Below are positions 41,576-50,077 of a stretch of 64,000 nucleotides of DNA, in pieces. Positions within the stretch are counted from its first letter, which is position 1. Each line of letters starts with the position of its first letter. The DNA comes from Hymenobacter cellulosivorans (GTDB lineage: Bacteria > Bacteroidota > Bacteroidia > Cytophagales > Hymenobacteraceae): contig NZ_CP095049.1 in the NCBI RefSeq assembly GCF_022919135.1, positions 496,001 through 560,000 of the forward strand. Reading direction: 5' to 3'. The position numbers and the translations under genes are program-made. The notes under the pieces are model-generated. The model saw only the letters and a list, made by a program, of their open reading frames with translations, did no database searches and was not told the origin of the DNA.

Positions 41576-42481
41576 ATGCCTAGTCGTAAGAAAAAATCCA
41601 CTCCTTCGCACGACTCCAACCGTCAGTCCTGTCCCGTTCCCCAAGGCATTCTGATTGCTGTGGGCGGCCACGAAAACAAGGGGGAAGAACCCGAGAAAGG
41701 GTCGAATCAGGACCAGAACCGCAATTTTGTGCCCGATGGTATCCTCACCCGCTTTGTGGAGGAGCTCTCCGGCAATGACCCGCTAATTGTAGTTATTCCC
41801 ACTGCCTCGTCGGTGCCGGACGAAGCCGCCGGCGACTATCACGAAGTATTTGGTCGTCTCGGGGTAAAGCGCGTCGAAACTCTTGACATTCGGGAGCGAA
41901 GCCATGCGAACGATGAAAAATCTTTGGAGCTCATCAATGAGGCCGCTGGCTTCTGGTTTACGGGCGGCGACCAGCTGCGCCTGACGGCCCTGCTGGGCGG
42001 CACTCAGCTGCTGCAGCGCTTAAAAGAGCGCTACACCTATGAGCAAATTGTTATCGGGGGCACCAGCGCCGGGGCCTCGGCCATGTCGACGCCCATGATT
42101 TATGAGGGCCGCAACGACGCAGGCATGCGCAAGGGAGAAATTGCTATTACCACCGGCTTGCAGTTTATGCACGACGTGGCCATCGACACCCACTTTATTG
42201 CCCGGGGCCGCATTGCCCGCATGGCCCAGATTATTGCCACCAACCCTACCTGTCTGGGCCTGGGCCTGGAAGAAGATACCGGTGTGGTAATACGCGAAGG
42301 ATACAAGCTTGAAGTTATCGGCAGTGGCCTGGTTACCATTTTGGAGGGCAACAGCTGCACGGCTACCAACATTTACGACATTTCGTCGGATACGCCCTTC
42401 TCGATTCGGGACCTGGTGCTGCACTTTCTCGGGGCTGGTGAGCAGTACGAGTTGCCGATGCCGCCCGAGCTGCATCTATAG
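41576..42481 (+). CDS. Cyanophycinase (peptidase family S51)
   Basis: A 301-residue member of the CphB family, serine exopeptidases that cut cyanophycin, the Asp-Arg storage polymer, to beta-Asp-Arg dipeptides. Seen in the sequence: GILIAVGGHENKG, VVIPTASSVPDEAA, FWFTGGDQLRL and the nucleophile elbow IGGTSAGASAMS with Ser164; DTHFIARGRIARM, GLGLEEDTGVVI and the end region are also those of the family. The first 20 residues are basic and Ser-rich, with no signal peptide, so it is cytoplasmic. No cyanophycin synthetase is in the window. The next gene, a FAD/Rieske enzyme, begins 83 bp later. Confidence 0.92.
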   Translation: MPSRKKKSTPSHDSNRQSCPVPQGILIAVGGHENKGEEPEKGSNQDQNRNFVPDGILTRFVEELSGNDPLIVVIPTASSVPDEAAGDYHEVFGRLGVKRVETLDIRERSHANDEKSLELINEAAGFWFTGGDQLRLTALLGGTQLLQRLKERYTYEQIVIGGTSAGASAMSTPMIYEGRNDAGMRKGEIAITTGLQFMHDVAIDTHFIARGRIARMAQIIATNPTCLGLGLEEDTGVVIREGYKLEVIGSGLVTILEGNSCTATNIYDISSDTPFSIRDLVLHFLGAGEQYELPMPPELHL

Positions 42482-42564
42482 TTTCAGGAGCCTTTCAGGT
42501 AAGCTCGGCTATAACCTGGGCAACGGTTCAGCGCGTACTACCGGTTCCCACTAACCAGCTCGTT

Positions 42565-44127
42565 ATGCAACGTTCTTCCGCCGCTACTCTCTCGTCGTGG
42601 CTGGGCACCGGCCCGGCTTTGCCCACCTTTTCGCCTCTTACCAAAAACGCCCAAACCGATGTGGTGGTAGTGGGCGGCGGCATTGCCGGCCTTACTACGG
42701 CTTATTTGCTGCTGCGCGAAGGCAAAAAGGTAATCGTGCTGGAAAGTGGTGAGCTGGGCAGCGGCGAAACCGGCCGCACCACGGCCCACCTTTCCAATGC
42801 CCTCGACGACCGGTATACGCGGCTGGAGCATTTGTTTGGTGAAAAAGGGGCCCGCTTGGCGGCTGAAAGCCACGGCAGCGCCATCGACCAGATTGAGAAG
42901 ATTGTGCTGGAGGAAAAAATCGACTGTGACTTCACCCGCCTCGACGGCTACCTGTTTTTGCCCAAAGACGGCAAGCCTAAGGAGCTGGACGACGAGCTGA
43001 AAGCAGCCCACCGCGCCGGCCTTACCGGTGTGCAGCGCCTGGCCGACTCGCCTACCAAGGGCTTCCAGACCGGGGAGTGCCTGGTGTTTCCGAACCAGGG
43101 GCAGTTTCATATCACGAAGTACCTGAATGGCCTCGTAGCGGCTATTGAGCGGCGCAAAGGTCAGATTTTCACTAACTCCCACGTCACCGACGTGAAGGGC
43201 GGCTCAGAGGCCACGGTGACTGTGGTAACCGGCGCCACCGTGACGGCCAAGGCCGTGGTAATGGCGACCAATACGCCCGTCAACGACCGGGTGGTGATGC
43301 ACACCAAGCAACACCCTTACCGCACCTACGTCATCGGGGCCCGGATTCCGAAAGGCTCGGTGTCGCTGGCACTGTACTGGGACACACCCGACCCCTACCA
43401 CTATATCCGCTTGCAGGAAGTACAGGAAGGTCCGCGCGGCGGCACGCCCAACTATGACCTGCTCATTGTGGGTGGCGAAGACCACAAAGTAGGCCAGGGC
43501 GACCCCGAGGAAAGCCTGCGCTGCCTGGAAGAATGGACCCGGGAGCACTTCCCGATGGTGCAGAGCGTGGACTACCGCTGGTCGGGGCAGGTACAGGAAC
43601 CCAGCGACAGCCTGGGCTACGCCGGCCCTAATCCGCTGGACAATGAGAATGTGTACATCATCACTGGCGACTCGGGCCACGGCATGACCCACAGCACGCT
43701 GGGCGCTATGATTGTTACGGACTTGATAAAGGGCCGGCAAAATCCCTGGGCGGAGCTCTACGACCCCGGCCGCGTGACGCTCAAGCCAGCCGCGGCCTAC
43801 GAGTTTGTGCGCGAGAACATCAACGTGGCCATCGAATATACCGAGTTGCTGACCGGCGGCGACGTGTCGAAAGAGGAAGATATTCCGGCAGGCAGCGGAG
43901 CCGTGCTGCGCGAGGGCATCACGAAAGTGGCTGTGTATCGCGACGAAAAAGGCCAGACCCACAAGTGCTCCGCCATTTGCCCCCACCTGGGTTGCGTGGT
44001 GCACTGGAACGGCCTGGAAAACAGCTGGGACTGTCCCTGCCACGGTTCCCGCTTCGACGCGCTGGGCAAGCTCCTCATTGGCCCGGCCAACAGCGACCTG
44101 GCTGCCGTGGGCGAAGCGGCAGAGTAA
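42565..44127 (+). CDS. FAD-dependent oxidoreductase with C-terminal Rieske [2Fe-2S] domain
   Basis: A 520-residue protein. Residues about 30-400 form a DAO-type flavoprotein: the dinucleotide site VVVVGGGIAGLTTAYLLLRE, the ELGSGETGRTTAHLS segment, and near the end YIITGDSGHGMTHSTLGAM. Residues about 420-510 form a Rieske domain with cluster ligands in CPHLGC and CPCHGS. The cluster motifs are complete. The same architecture is found in many bacteria as an uncharacterised oxidoreductase, and in a few plants and cyanobacteria. The substrate is unknown. It is on the same strand as cyanophycinase, 83 bp downstream, so the two may be co-transcribed. Confidence 0.92.
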   Translation: MQRSSAATLSSWLGTGPALPTFSPLTKNAQTDVVVVGGGIAGLTTAYLLLREGKKVIVLESGELGSGETGRTTAHLSNALDDRYTRLEHLFGEKGARLAAESHGSAIDQIEKIVLEEKIDCDFTRLDGYLFLPKDGKPKELDDELKAAHRAGLTGVQRLADSPTKGFQTGECLVFPNQGQFHITKYLNGLVAAIERRKGQIFTNSHVTDVKGGSEATVTVVTGATVTAKAVVMATNTPVNDRVVMHTKQHPYRTYVIGARIPKGSVSLALYWDTPDPYHYIRLQEVQEGPRGGTPNYDLLIVGGEDHKVGQGDPEESLRCLEEWTREHFPMVQSVDYRWSGQVQEPSDSLGYAGPNPLDNENVYIITGDSGHGMTHSTLGAMIVTDLIKGRQNPWAELYDPGRVTLKPAAAYEFVRENINVAIEYTELLTGGDVSKEEDIPAGSGAVLREGITKVAVYRDEKGQTHKCSAICPHLGCVVHWNGLENSWDCPCHGSRFDALGKLLIGPANSDLAAVGEAAE

Positions 44128-44217
44128 CAGTTTGGGGCCGGGGAGTGCGCCGCATTTCCGTATAAACCCCGGCCTCGAACGGGTATTTACCTCTGCCAGG
44201 AGCTTATTCGACCCACT

Positions 44218-44225
44218 TATCTTTG
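44218..44225 (+). promoter_or_regulatory. Possible -7 box of the STAS-like gene
   Basis: TATCTTTG matches TAnnTTTG exactly, 71 bp before the ATG at 44297. No clear TTTG stands about 20 bp further upstream, so this is a partial match only. Confidence 0.5.
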
Positions 44226-44296
44226 TCTAGGGTTTCGGCAATAATTTACAGATCACCCCACTAGCAAAGATAACTCAGCCAATAAATTACCAGGGC

Positions 44297-44641
44297 ATGG
44301 ATATTCTGAAACTGTCTCAGCCCAACGCCTTTGTCGTAAGTTTACGGGGCAAGTGCGAAGGTGAGCAAGGGGCCAAGCAACTCGTTGACCTGCTGCGCGA
44401 GGCTACGCAAAAGCAGGCCGGCACCTTGTGGCTGCTCTGTCAGGAGCTTACTTCTGTCGACTTCCGCGCCCAGCAGACCCTGTTGCGGCACCTCCCTTTT
44501 CTGCAGGATGCCCGCGTAAAGCTGACCCTGTGTGGCCTGCAGCCCGCGGTGCAGCGGCAGTTTGAGGCTTCGGGCCTGAGTACCTTGATTTCGCTGCTTC
44601 CCGCCGAGGCCTACAAAGGCCCTCGTCCTATTCTGCGCTGA
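44297..44641 (+). CDS. STAS-like protein (114 aa)
   Basis: A short soluble protein of alternating strands and helices. MDILKLSQPNAFVVSLRGKCEGEQGAKQLVDLL, then GTLWLLCQELTSVDFRAQQTLLRHLPFL, then VKLTLCGLQPAVQRQFEASGLSTLISLLP follow the STAS order (anti-sigma-factor antagonist fold). The SVDFRAQ stretch sits where true antagonists have the phosphorylatable DSS/T, and here has Ser-Val-Asp, so phosphoregulation by that residue is uncertain. No anti-sigma kinase is nearby. It could be a signalling adaptor; confidence is in the fold, not the role. Confidence 0.68.
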   Translation: MDILKLSQPNAFVVSLRGKCEGEQGAKQLVDLLREATQKQAGTLWLLCQELTSVDFRAQQTLLRHLPFLQDARVKLTLCGLQPAVQRQFEASGLSTLISLLPAEAYKGPRPILR

Positions 44642-44656
44642 GCCTTGCCGCCAAGC

Positions 44657-45331
44657 TTAGAGTACACCGGCCAAGCCACTGATACTCAACGCTACTACGG
44701 CCGTATTGAAGCCAAACGACACCAAGCCGTGCAGCAGGGCCAAGCGGCGTATATACCGCCCACTAATGCTAACGTCGGCGGTTTGGGCCGTCATGCCCAG
44801 CACGAAGGAAAAGTAAGCAAAGTCGAGGTAGTCGGGCTGCTCCTGGCCGGGAAACTCCAGGCCACCGGCGTCGCCCTCGGCCGCGGCATCGTAGTAGAGG
44901 TGGGCGTAGCGCAACGTAAACATGGTGTGGACCAGCAGCCAAGCCAGGGCCACGGCGGCAATGGCCAAACCCACATGCAGGCGTACGGCGGCGCTGTTTA
45001 ACTCGCCTACCGAACTGAGCAGCAGCACGACGGCCAGCAGACTACTCAGCGCCGCCACCAGCACAAAGGCAAACGACAACGTCCGACTGGCATCCTCCTG
45101 CCGGGCCGTCTCCCGAATATGGTCCACATCGGCAGTGGTAATGGCCGCCCAGATCAGCAGCAGCGTGGTGAGCCCGAAGGCGTCCCAGGCGGCTACGGCG
45201 CGGGCCGTGGGCAACAGGTCTTGGGCAAGCAGTACCCAGGCGCCGGCACCCGACACCAGAGCCAGGGCTAGGCGCGTAAGGGCCGAAAGCTGGCCAAGGC
45301 GGTGAATCAGACGAAAAACGGTGGACGGCAT
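44657..45331 (-). CDS. DUF1345 family membrane protein
   Basis: A 224-residue integral membrane protein, start at 45331 (MPSTVFRLIHRLGQLSALTRL). About five hydrophobic segments are visible: ALALVSGAGAWVLLAQDLL, AFGLTTLLLIWAAITTADV, LSFAFVLVAALSSLLAVVLL, VGLAIAAVALAWLLVHTMF and LALLHGLVSFGFNTAVVALSI. Between them are the DUF1345 hallmarks TLRYAHLYYD and DYLDFAYFSFVLGMTAQTADV. The function of the family is unknown. It converges with the STAS-like gene, 15 bp apart, without an evident terminator. Confidence 0.9.
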   Translation of the reverse strand: MPSTVFRLIHRLGQLSALTRLALALVSGAGAWVLLAQDLLPTARAVAAWDAFGLTTLLLIWAAITTADVDHIRETARQEDASRTLSFAFVLVAALSSLLAVVLLLSSVGELNSAAVRLHVGLAIAAVALAWLLVHTMFTLRYAHLYYDAAAEGDAGGLEFPGQEQPDYLDFAYFSFVLGMTAQTADVSISGRYIRRLALLHGLVSFGFNTAVVALSISGLAGVL

Positions 45332-45540
45332 AGGGAGTAGCTGACCGCCAAAAGTGCGCAATAAAGCCGGCTAAGCGGCTGCCGTTATTACCTCACGAGG
45401 ATACTCCGATTCGGCTACTCGGAATAAGTCAAGACGTAAGACCTATTATTAACCTCGGCAGTATATCTTGCACCGACAGCTCTACAGTGTCCTAACTTCT
45501 TATTATCAAAAGTTTACAGCGCACACCTACCCGCATTGCA

Positions 45541-46899
45541 ATGAAAAAAATCTTACTCTGCCTCTTTACAATGACCAGTGTAGGCCTGCAATCTACGCTG
45601 GCCCAGTCGCCATGGGTACTTCCACCCGGTCCGCTTGAGTATACTCCAACGTACACCACCCAGCGCTGGCTGCAGCGCCTGGTGTCTCCCGGACCAAACG
45701 CCCTGTGGGGGCAGGTACAGCAGGCCCTCCAAACCGGCCCAGGTAACCGAACCTACCAAACATGGATATTTAATACTGCTGACAACGGACAAAGCTGGCA
45801 GAAAGCCGACTTCGCCCCTACTGACCTAGCAGCTATTGATGGTCAGAATGCCTGGCTGTTGAATGAGGGGAAATTGTTGCGTACTACTTCCGGCGTCACG
45901 GGCTTTACTCAGCTGCCAGCCGTGCTGCCGACGGCTTTCAAGTCCATCCACTTCTTTAATGCCACCACGGGCATAGCCCTACCTACTACACCCAAGGATG
46001 CTACCGTCTGGCCCATCTACCGCACAACCGATGGTGGTCTAAGCTGGGCTTTGGTAGCCAATCTGCCCGGCCGTAGTGGACCACCTACCCAGTTTGATGT
46101 GAAATCGTACATCAAGAAGAAGCTGGACAACCATTTTTGGCTGACAGCAGGCTCCACAATGCTGCACACGATGGATGAAGGCCTCACCTGGACCGTGGCC
46201 TCCACGCCAGGGCAAGCCTATTTTAGCGACCCACTCAATGGCCTCTCGTATTATAGCACCGAGTCGGGTACGGCCACTGTGCATCACTTGTCCCGCACGA
46301 CGGATGGCGGTGCCTCGTGGTCCGAAATAGCGTATACCGGTCCGACGAACATGTTTAGCATACCCGGCTTGTATACCATGACAGCTGTTCCGGGTTCACC
46401 GGGCACGTATCTGTACTACGACTACAGATTCTTAAGCGCCAGTAATTTAGCAACCGGAAGACTAATCATTAGCCGGGACGGCGGCAGCAGTTGGCAACTT
46501 TTAGGCAGCTCATTCACCAGTGGCGCCATCCAAGGCTTACTACCCCTAAGTCCTACTGAGCTCTGGGCGGGCATGAATGGGGAAACAGGCCTTTCCAGCG
46601 AACCGGTAGTGATGCGCTACGGCGGCACTATTCTGGCAAGCAACACTGCCTCCACCCTGCCGGCTCCCTTAGCGGCTTACCCTAACCCTACCTCGGCCCA
46701 GGTGCAACTAACTGGCACCTTTTCGGGTACGGAGCAAGCCCGGGTGTATGATGCCACTGGGCGTCTTTGCCAGCAACAGCCGGTATCCGGCAGCCAGAGT
46801 ACGCTCGACTTATCACGCCAACCAGCCGGACTTTACCAAATCAAGGTAACTGCTACCAATGGTGCGGTACGCCACCTGCGGGTAAGCAAAGTCCAGTAG
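45541..46899 (+). CDS. T9SS-secreted BNR/sialidase-like propeller protein
   Basis: A 452-residue secreted protein. Signal peptide MKKILLCLFTMTSVGLQSTLAQ. The body has repeated Asp-box-like motifs (NTADNGQSWQKADF, RTTDGGLSWALVA, HTMDEGLTWTVAS, RTTDGGASWSEIA, ISRDGGSSWQLLG), as in BNR beta-propellers of the sialidase/YCF48 kind. No catalytic triad of a real sialidase is evident. The C-terminus (LAAYPNPTSAQVQLTG ... QPAGLYQIKVTA) is a T9SS type A tail. Such proteins are common, often uncharacterised, surface proteins in this phylum. It is a single gene with a terminator after it. Confidence 0.88.
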   Translation: MKKILLCLFTMTSVGLQSTLAQSPWVLPPGPLEYTPTYTTQRWLQRLVSPGPNALWGQVQQALQTGPGNRTYQTWIFNTADNGQSWQKADFAPTDLAAIDGQNAWLLNEGKLLRTTSGVTGFTQLPAVLPTAFKSIHFFNATTGIALPTTPKDATVWPIYRTTDGGLSWALVANLPGRSGPPTQFDVKSYIKKKLDNHFWLTAGSTMLHTMDEGLTWTVASTPGQAYFSDPLNGLSYYSTESGTATVHHLSRTTDGGASWSEIAYTGPTNMFSIPGLYTMTAVPGSPGTYLYYDYRFLSASNLATGRLIISRDGGSSWQLLGSSFTSGAIQGLLPLSPTELWAGMNGETGLSSEPVVMRYGGTILASNTASTLPAPLAAYPNPTSAQVQLTGTFSGTEQARVYDATGRLCQQQPVSGSQSTLDLSRQPAGLYQIKVTATNGAVRHLRVSKVQ

Positions 46900-46923
46900 G
46901 CCGTTCCCCTTATTTTCTCAGCA

Positions 46924-46957
46924 GACAAAGCCCTGGCCTACGTGCCGGGGCTTTGTC
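46924..46957. terminator. Terminator between the BNR protein and the sensor kinase
   Basis: GACAAAGCCC (46924-46933) and GGGCTTTGTC (46948-46957) pair perfectly. It stands between two convergent genes, so it can act on both. Confidence 0.8.
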
Positions 46958-46977
46958 GTTTGGCTATATTCATCACC

Positions 46978-48324
46978 TTAGGTAGTGGCCAGCGCGGCTT
47001 CGTGGCTGCTCTGCTTTACGGCTTCCCCAAACCAGATGGTAAATGCCGTGGTGCCGGCCGGGGTGGTTTCCAGACTGAAAGTGAAGCCGTGCTGCAGCAG
47101 AATGTCGCGAATCATGGTCAGGCCGATGCCCTGCCCGTCGCGCTTGGTGCTGAAGAAGGGCGTGAACAGGCGGCGTTGTACCTCAGGCGCAATGCCCGCC
47201 CCGTCGTCCTCGATGCGCAGCATGGGCGGCTGCACGCTGGTGTGAATCGTCAGGTTGCCATCCTCGCCAATGGATTCCAGGGCGTTTTTCACGATGTTGA
47301 GCACGGCCTGCTCGATTTGCTGACAGTCGAGTTCCACCCAGAGCGGTTTGGGGGCCAGCTGCCAGTGCCAGCTGATGCGGCGCTTCTCGCTCTGCACCAG
47401 CATCAGGCGGTAGATGGAGCGTACCAAATCGTGCACGTCGCAGGGGCGGCGCGTGGGCGCGGGCAGGCGCACCAGGTTGGCGAAGTTGGCGATGAAGTTG
47501 GCCAGGTGGGTGTTGCGGTTGATGGACACCTCCAGGGCCTCTGAGAAATCGGTCTGGTCGTCGGGGCGCAGCTGCGCGGTGTAGTAGCTGAAGCTTTGCA
47601 GGATGGAGTTGATGGCCCCGATGGAGTTGTTGATTTCGTGCGACATCATCCGGATCAGCTTCTCATAGGCCTGCTTTTCCTGGCGGATCAGGTCCTGGGT
47701 CAGCTCCTCCAGCATAATGAAGTTGCGGGTGAAGCCCCGGTCGAGGAAGTGGGAGCAATGGGCCCGGTAGGTCCGGATACCGGAGAGCTGAATTACCTGG
47801 GGCTGCCCGGCCTGCAAGGTGCTCAGGGCCGGCCCCCACTCGCCGGGGAGCTCGGCCGGCAGCTGGCCCAGCAGCTCTTGCTGGGGCAAAAGCAGGCACC
47901 GCTCGGCGGCGGGGTTGGTGGCCTCCACCCGCCCATCGAAGTCGAGGAGCAGGATGCCAGCCGGCGAGGCCTGAATCAGGCGTTCCAATAGGAAGCTTTT
48001 CTCGTGCTGGGTGACGCGCTCCTGCCGCAGCTCGTCAATCATGTGGTTATACACATCGATGAGCTGGTCCATTTCCTTCTGGCCCACGGGTACGAACTTC
48101 ATGGAGAAGTCCTTGGCCCGGATAGCCTCGGTGCCGGCCGCAATGAGCTGAAACGGCCGCACAAAGCCGCGGTACAGCTGCACGGTGAGCACAATGGAAA
48201 TCAGCAGCAGGACTTCGGTGGCAATAAAGAGTGGCGCGTTGGTGCGCATCACCTGGGCAGCCAGCGCAATGAGCACGCCGTGAATGATGACAACAAAGAG
48301 CAGGAATTTGACGCGCAGGGTCAT
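46978..48324 (-). CDS. Sensor histidine kinase (NtrY/NtrB-like)
   Basis: A 448-residue membrane kinase. Two membrane segments lie close together near the N-terminus (FLLFVVIIHGVLIALAAQVM and FIATEVLLLISIVLTVQLY), leaving almost no periplasmic part. A HAMP-like region (about 60-115) and a PAS domain (GILLLDFDGRVEATNPAAERC) follow. The HisKA motif is MMSHEINNSIGAINSI and the ATPase has NIVKNALESIGEDG, EDDGAGI and KRDGQGIGLTMIRDILLQHG. SHEINN-type kinases usually pair with sigma-54 regulators, and exactly such a gene lies upstream on the same strand (48515). The signal is unknown; it may sense the envelope or the export complex. Confidence 0.92.
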   Translation of the reverse strand: MTLRVKFLLFVVIIHGVLIALAAQVMRTNAPLFIATEVLLLISIVLTVQLYRGFVRPFQLIAAGTEAIRAKDFSMKFVPVGQKEMDQLIDVYNHMIDELRQERVTQHEKSFLLERLIQASPAGILLLDFDGRVEATNPAAERCLLLPQQELLGQLPAELPGEWGPALSTLQAGQPQVIQLSGIRTYRAHCSHFLDRGFTRNFIMLEELTQDLIRQEKQAYEKLIRMMSHEINNSIGAINSILQSFSYYTAQLRPDDQTDFSEALEVSINRNTHLANFIANFANLVRLPAPTRRPCDVHDLVRSIYRLMLVQSEKRRISWHWQLAPKPLWVELDCQQIEQAVLNIVKNALESIGEDGNLTIHTSVQPPMLRIEDDGAGIAPEVQRRLFTPFFSTKRDGQGIGLTMIRDILLQHGFTFSLETTPAGTTAFTIWFGEAVKQSSHEAALATT

Positions 48325-48514
48325 GCAGGGCTAGGGGTGGTTTGCTAGAGCTAGCGTATTTGATTTGGACAAGTATGAAGGAGTTCGGGCGTAGCGGGTT
48401 GTGGTCGCTCGTTCAAGATAGTCGTTCAACGAATGACCCACCGCTAGCCCCTGCTTGAAAAAGGAGGGGAACTAGCTTTGTAGCCCTGTTCTTCTAGCTC
48501 TAACCGTACTGCTC

Positions 48515-49891
48515 CTACTCATCGAAGGGAATATCGTACTTCTCCAGCCGACGGTAGAGGGCGCCGCGGCTTAGGCCCAGGGCTTTGGCGACGCGGCTTA
48601 CGTTGCCGGCGTAGAACTCCATCGACTTGCGGATCATCTGCACCTCGACTTCCTCCAGCGTCATCGAGCCCACGGGCGGCAGCTCGCCGGGGGCGGCGGC
48701 TTTGGCGGGCGCTTTGGTAAACTGGGCCTGGAAGTCTTCGGGGCTGAGCTCATCCTTGCCCGATACCAGCACGGCCCGCTCCACGAGGTTCTTGAGCTCC
48801 CGGATGTTGCCCGAGAGTGGTAACTCGCGCAGCCAGTGCAGGGCCTTGGTTCCGACTTTGAGCGAGGGCCGGTTGTAGGTGGTGCGCAGGTTGCTCACGA
48901 AATGGTTGACCAGCAGCGGGATGTCGTCGGGCCGCTCGCGCAGGGCGGGCAGGCGCACGGTTATCAGGTTGATGCGGTAGTAGAGGTCTTCCCGGAAGCG
49001 GCCTTCGCGCACCATCTCGGCCAGGTTGCGGTTGGTGGCGCAGATTACCCGGATGTCGAGGCTGCGGGCGCGGCTGTCGCCGAGTACTTCGTAGGTCCGG
49101 TCCTGCAATACGCGCAGCAGCTTCACCTGGGAGCCCAGGTCCAGTTCCCCGATTTCGTCGAGGAAGATGGTGCCCTTGTTGGCCAGCTCGAAGCGGCCCA
49201 CCCGGTCGGTTTTGGCGTCGGTGAAGGCCCCGCGGCGGTGCCCAAACATCTCACTTTCGAAGAGCGAGGCCGAAATACCGCCCAGGTTGACCTTCACGAA
49301 GGCCTTGTCGCGGCGGTGGCTGTTTTGGTGAATGGCCTCGGCAATGAGTTCCTTGCCCGTGCCGCTCTCCCCTTCGATCAGCACGGAGGCATCGGTGGCG
49401 GCCACCTGCCCCACGTTGCGCAATACGTGCAACAGCTGGGCGTCGGCCCCGACGATACTGCGGAAGTTGAACTGCCGGTCCAGCTCCCTACGATTTAGGA
49501 CGGCACCCGTCTCGGCCGGGCGCTCCTGCAAGCTTAGAATCGTGCGGATGGTCTGGAGCAGGGAGTCGTTGTTCCAGGGCTTGGTCACGAATTCGGCGGC
49601 CCCGGCCTTGATGCCTTCCACGGCCAGCGTGATAGAGCCCCAGCCCGTTATCAGAATAACGGGTACCTGGGGTGCTACGTCCTTTACCTGGGCCAGCAGT
49701 TGCAGGCCATCGTGGCCGGAGGTGTCCAGGGAGTAGTTCATGTCCATCAGCACCAGGGCTGGGGCGGCGGTGCGCACTACCTGCAGGGCTTCTTCGGGCG
49801 TAGCCACGCCTTTGGCGGCGTAGCCGGCCTGTTTGAGCAGCAGCCCCAGCGAGGTGCGCACGGCCAGGTCATCGTCAACAATAAGAATCAT
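48515..49891 (-). CDS. Sigma-54-dependent response regulator (NtrC family)
   Basis: A 458-residue regulator. The start at 49891 (MILIVDDDLAVRTSLG) gives a proper receiver; a longer reading would run into the palindrome doublet. Receiver: DDD, acceptor Asp in LVLMDMNYSLDTSG, ITGWGS, KPWNND. AAA+ domain: Walker A GESGTGKEL, the sigma-54 contact loop as GAFTDA (GAFTGA in most), FLDEIGELD, and RFREDLYYRINLITVRLPALRERPDDIP. The Fis-type DNA-binding end is NVSRVAKALGLSRGALYRRLEKY. It lies between the kinase and the permease genes. Two sigma-54-like promoters with shared upstream palindromes precede the two export operons here, making it their likely activator. Confidence 0.94.
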   Translation of the reverse strand: MILIVDDDLAVRTSLGLLLKQAGYAAKGVATPEEALQVVRTAAPALVLMDMNYSLDTSGHDGLQLLAQVKDVAPQVPVILITGWGSITLAVEGIKAGAAEFVTKPWNNDSLLQTIRTILSLQERPAETGAVLNRRELDRQFNFRSIVGADAQLLHVLRNVGQVAATDASVLIEGESGTGKELIAEAIHQNSHRRDKAFVKVNLGGISASLFESEMFGHRRGAFTDAKTDRVGRFELANKGTIFLDEIGELDLGSQVKLLRVLQDRTYEVLGDSRARSLDIRVICATNRNLAEMVREGRFREDLYYRINLITVRLPALRERPDDIPLLVNHFVSNLRTTYNRPSLKVGTKALHWLRELPLSGNIRELKNLVERAVLVSGKDELSPEDFQAQFTKAPAKAAAPGELPPVGSMTLEEVEVQMIRKSMEFYAGNVSRVAKALGLSRGALYRRLEKYDIPFDE

Positions 49892-49976
49892 AGGTAGCCG
49901 CGAAGGACGGAAAAGCGCGAAAGAAAATCGAGGGTATCCGGCAAAAAGAGTAGCCCGGACAGCATACCAGGCCGCT

Positions 49977-50068
49977 GGGTGTAAATGATTAGATTTTATT
50001 TTGATTACACCCACGACCGGGGGCAGACGCTGGGTGTAAACATTTAAAATTTATTTTGATTACACCCA
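49977..50068. repeat. Second doublet of TGGGTGTAA/TTACACCCA palindromes
   Basis: Units at 49977-50014 (20-bp core) and 50032-50068 (19-bp core). The TGGG starts are 55 bp apart, the same as in the doublet at 1574-1668, and the spacer between units is 17 bp in both loci. Here the two cores run in the same orientation (about 14 of 19 positions alike, ending ATTTTGA). The doublet lies 10 bp after the permease stop and about 86 bp upstream of the sigma-54 regulator's ATG. Confidence 0.85.
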
Positions 50069-50077
50069 GCGTCTACT

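Noticed and set aside
44657..45331. A plus-strand frame from 44645 after the STAS-like gene
   Set aside because: It overlaps the well-supported DUF1345 membrane gene on the minus strand and shows no domain.
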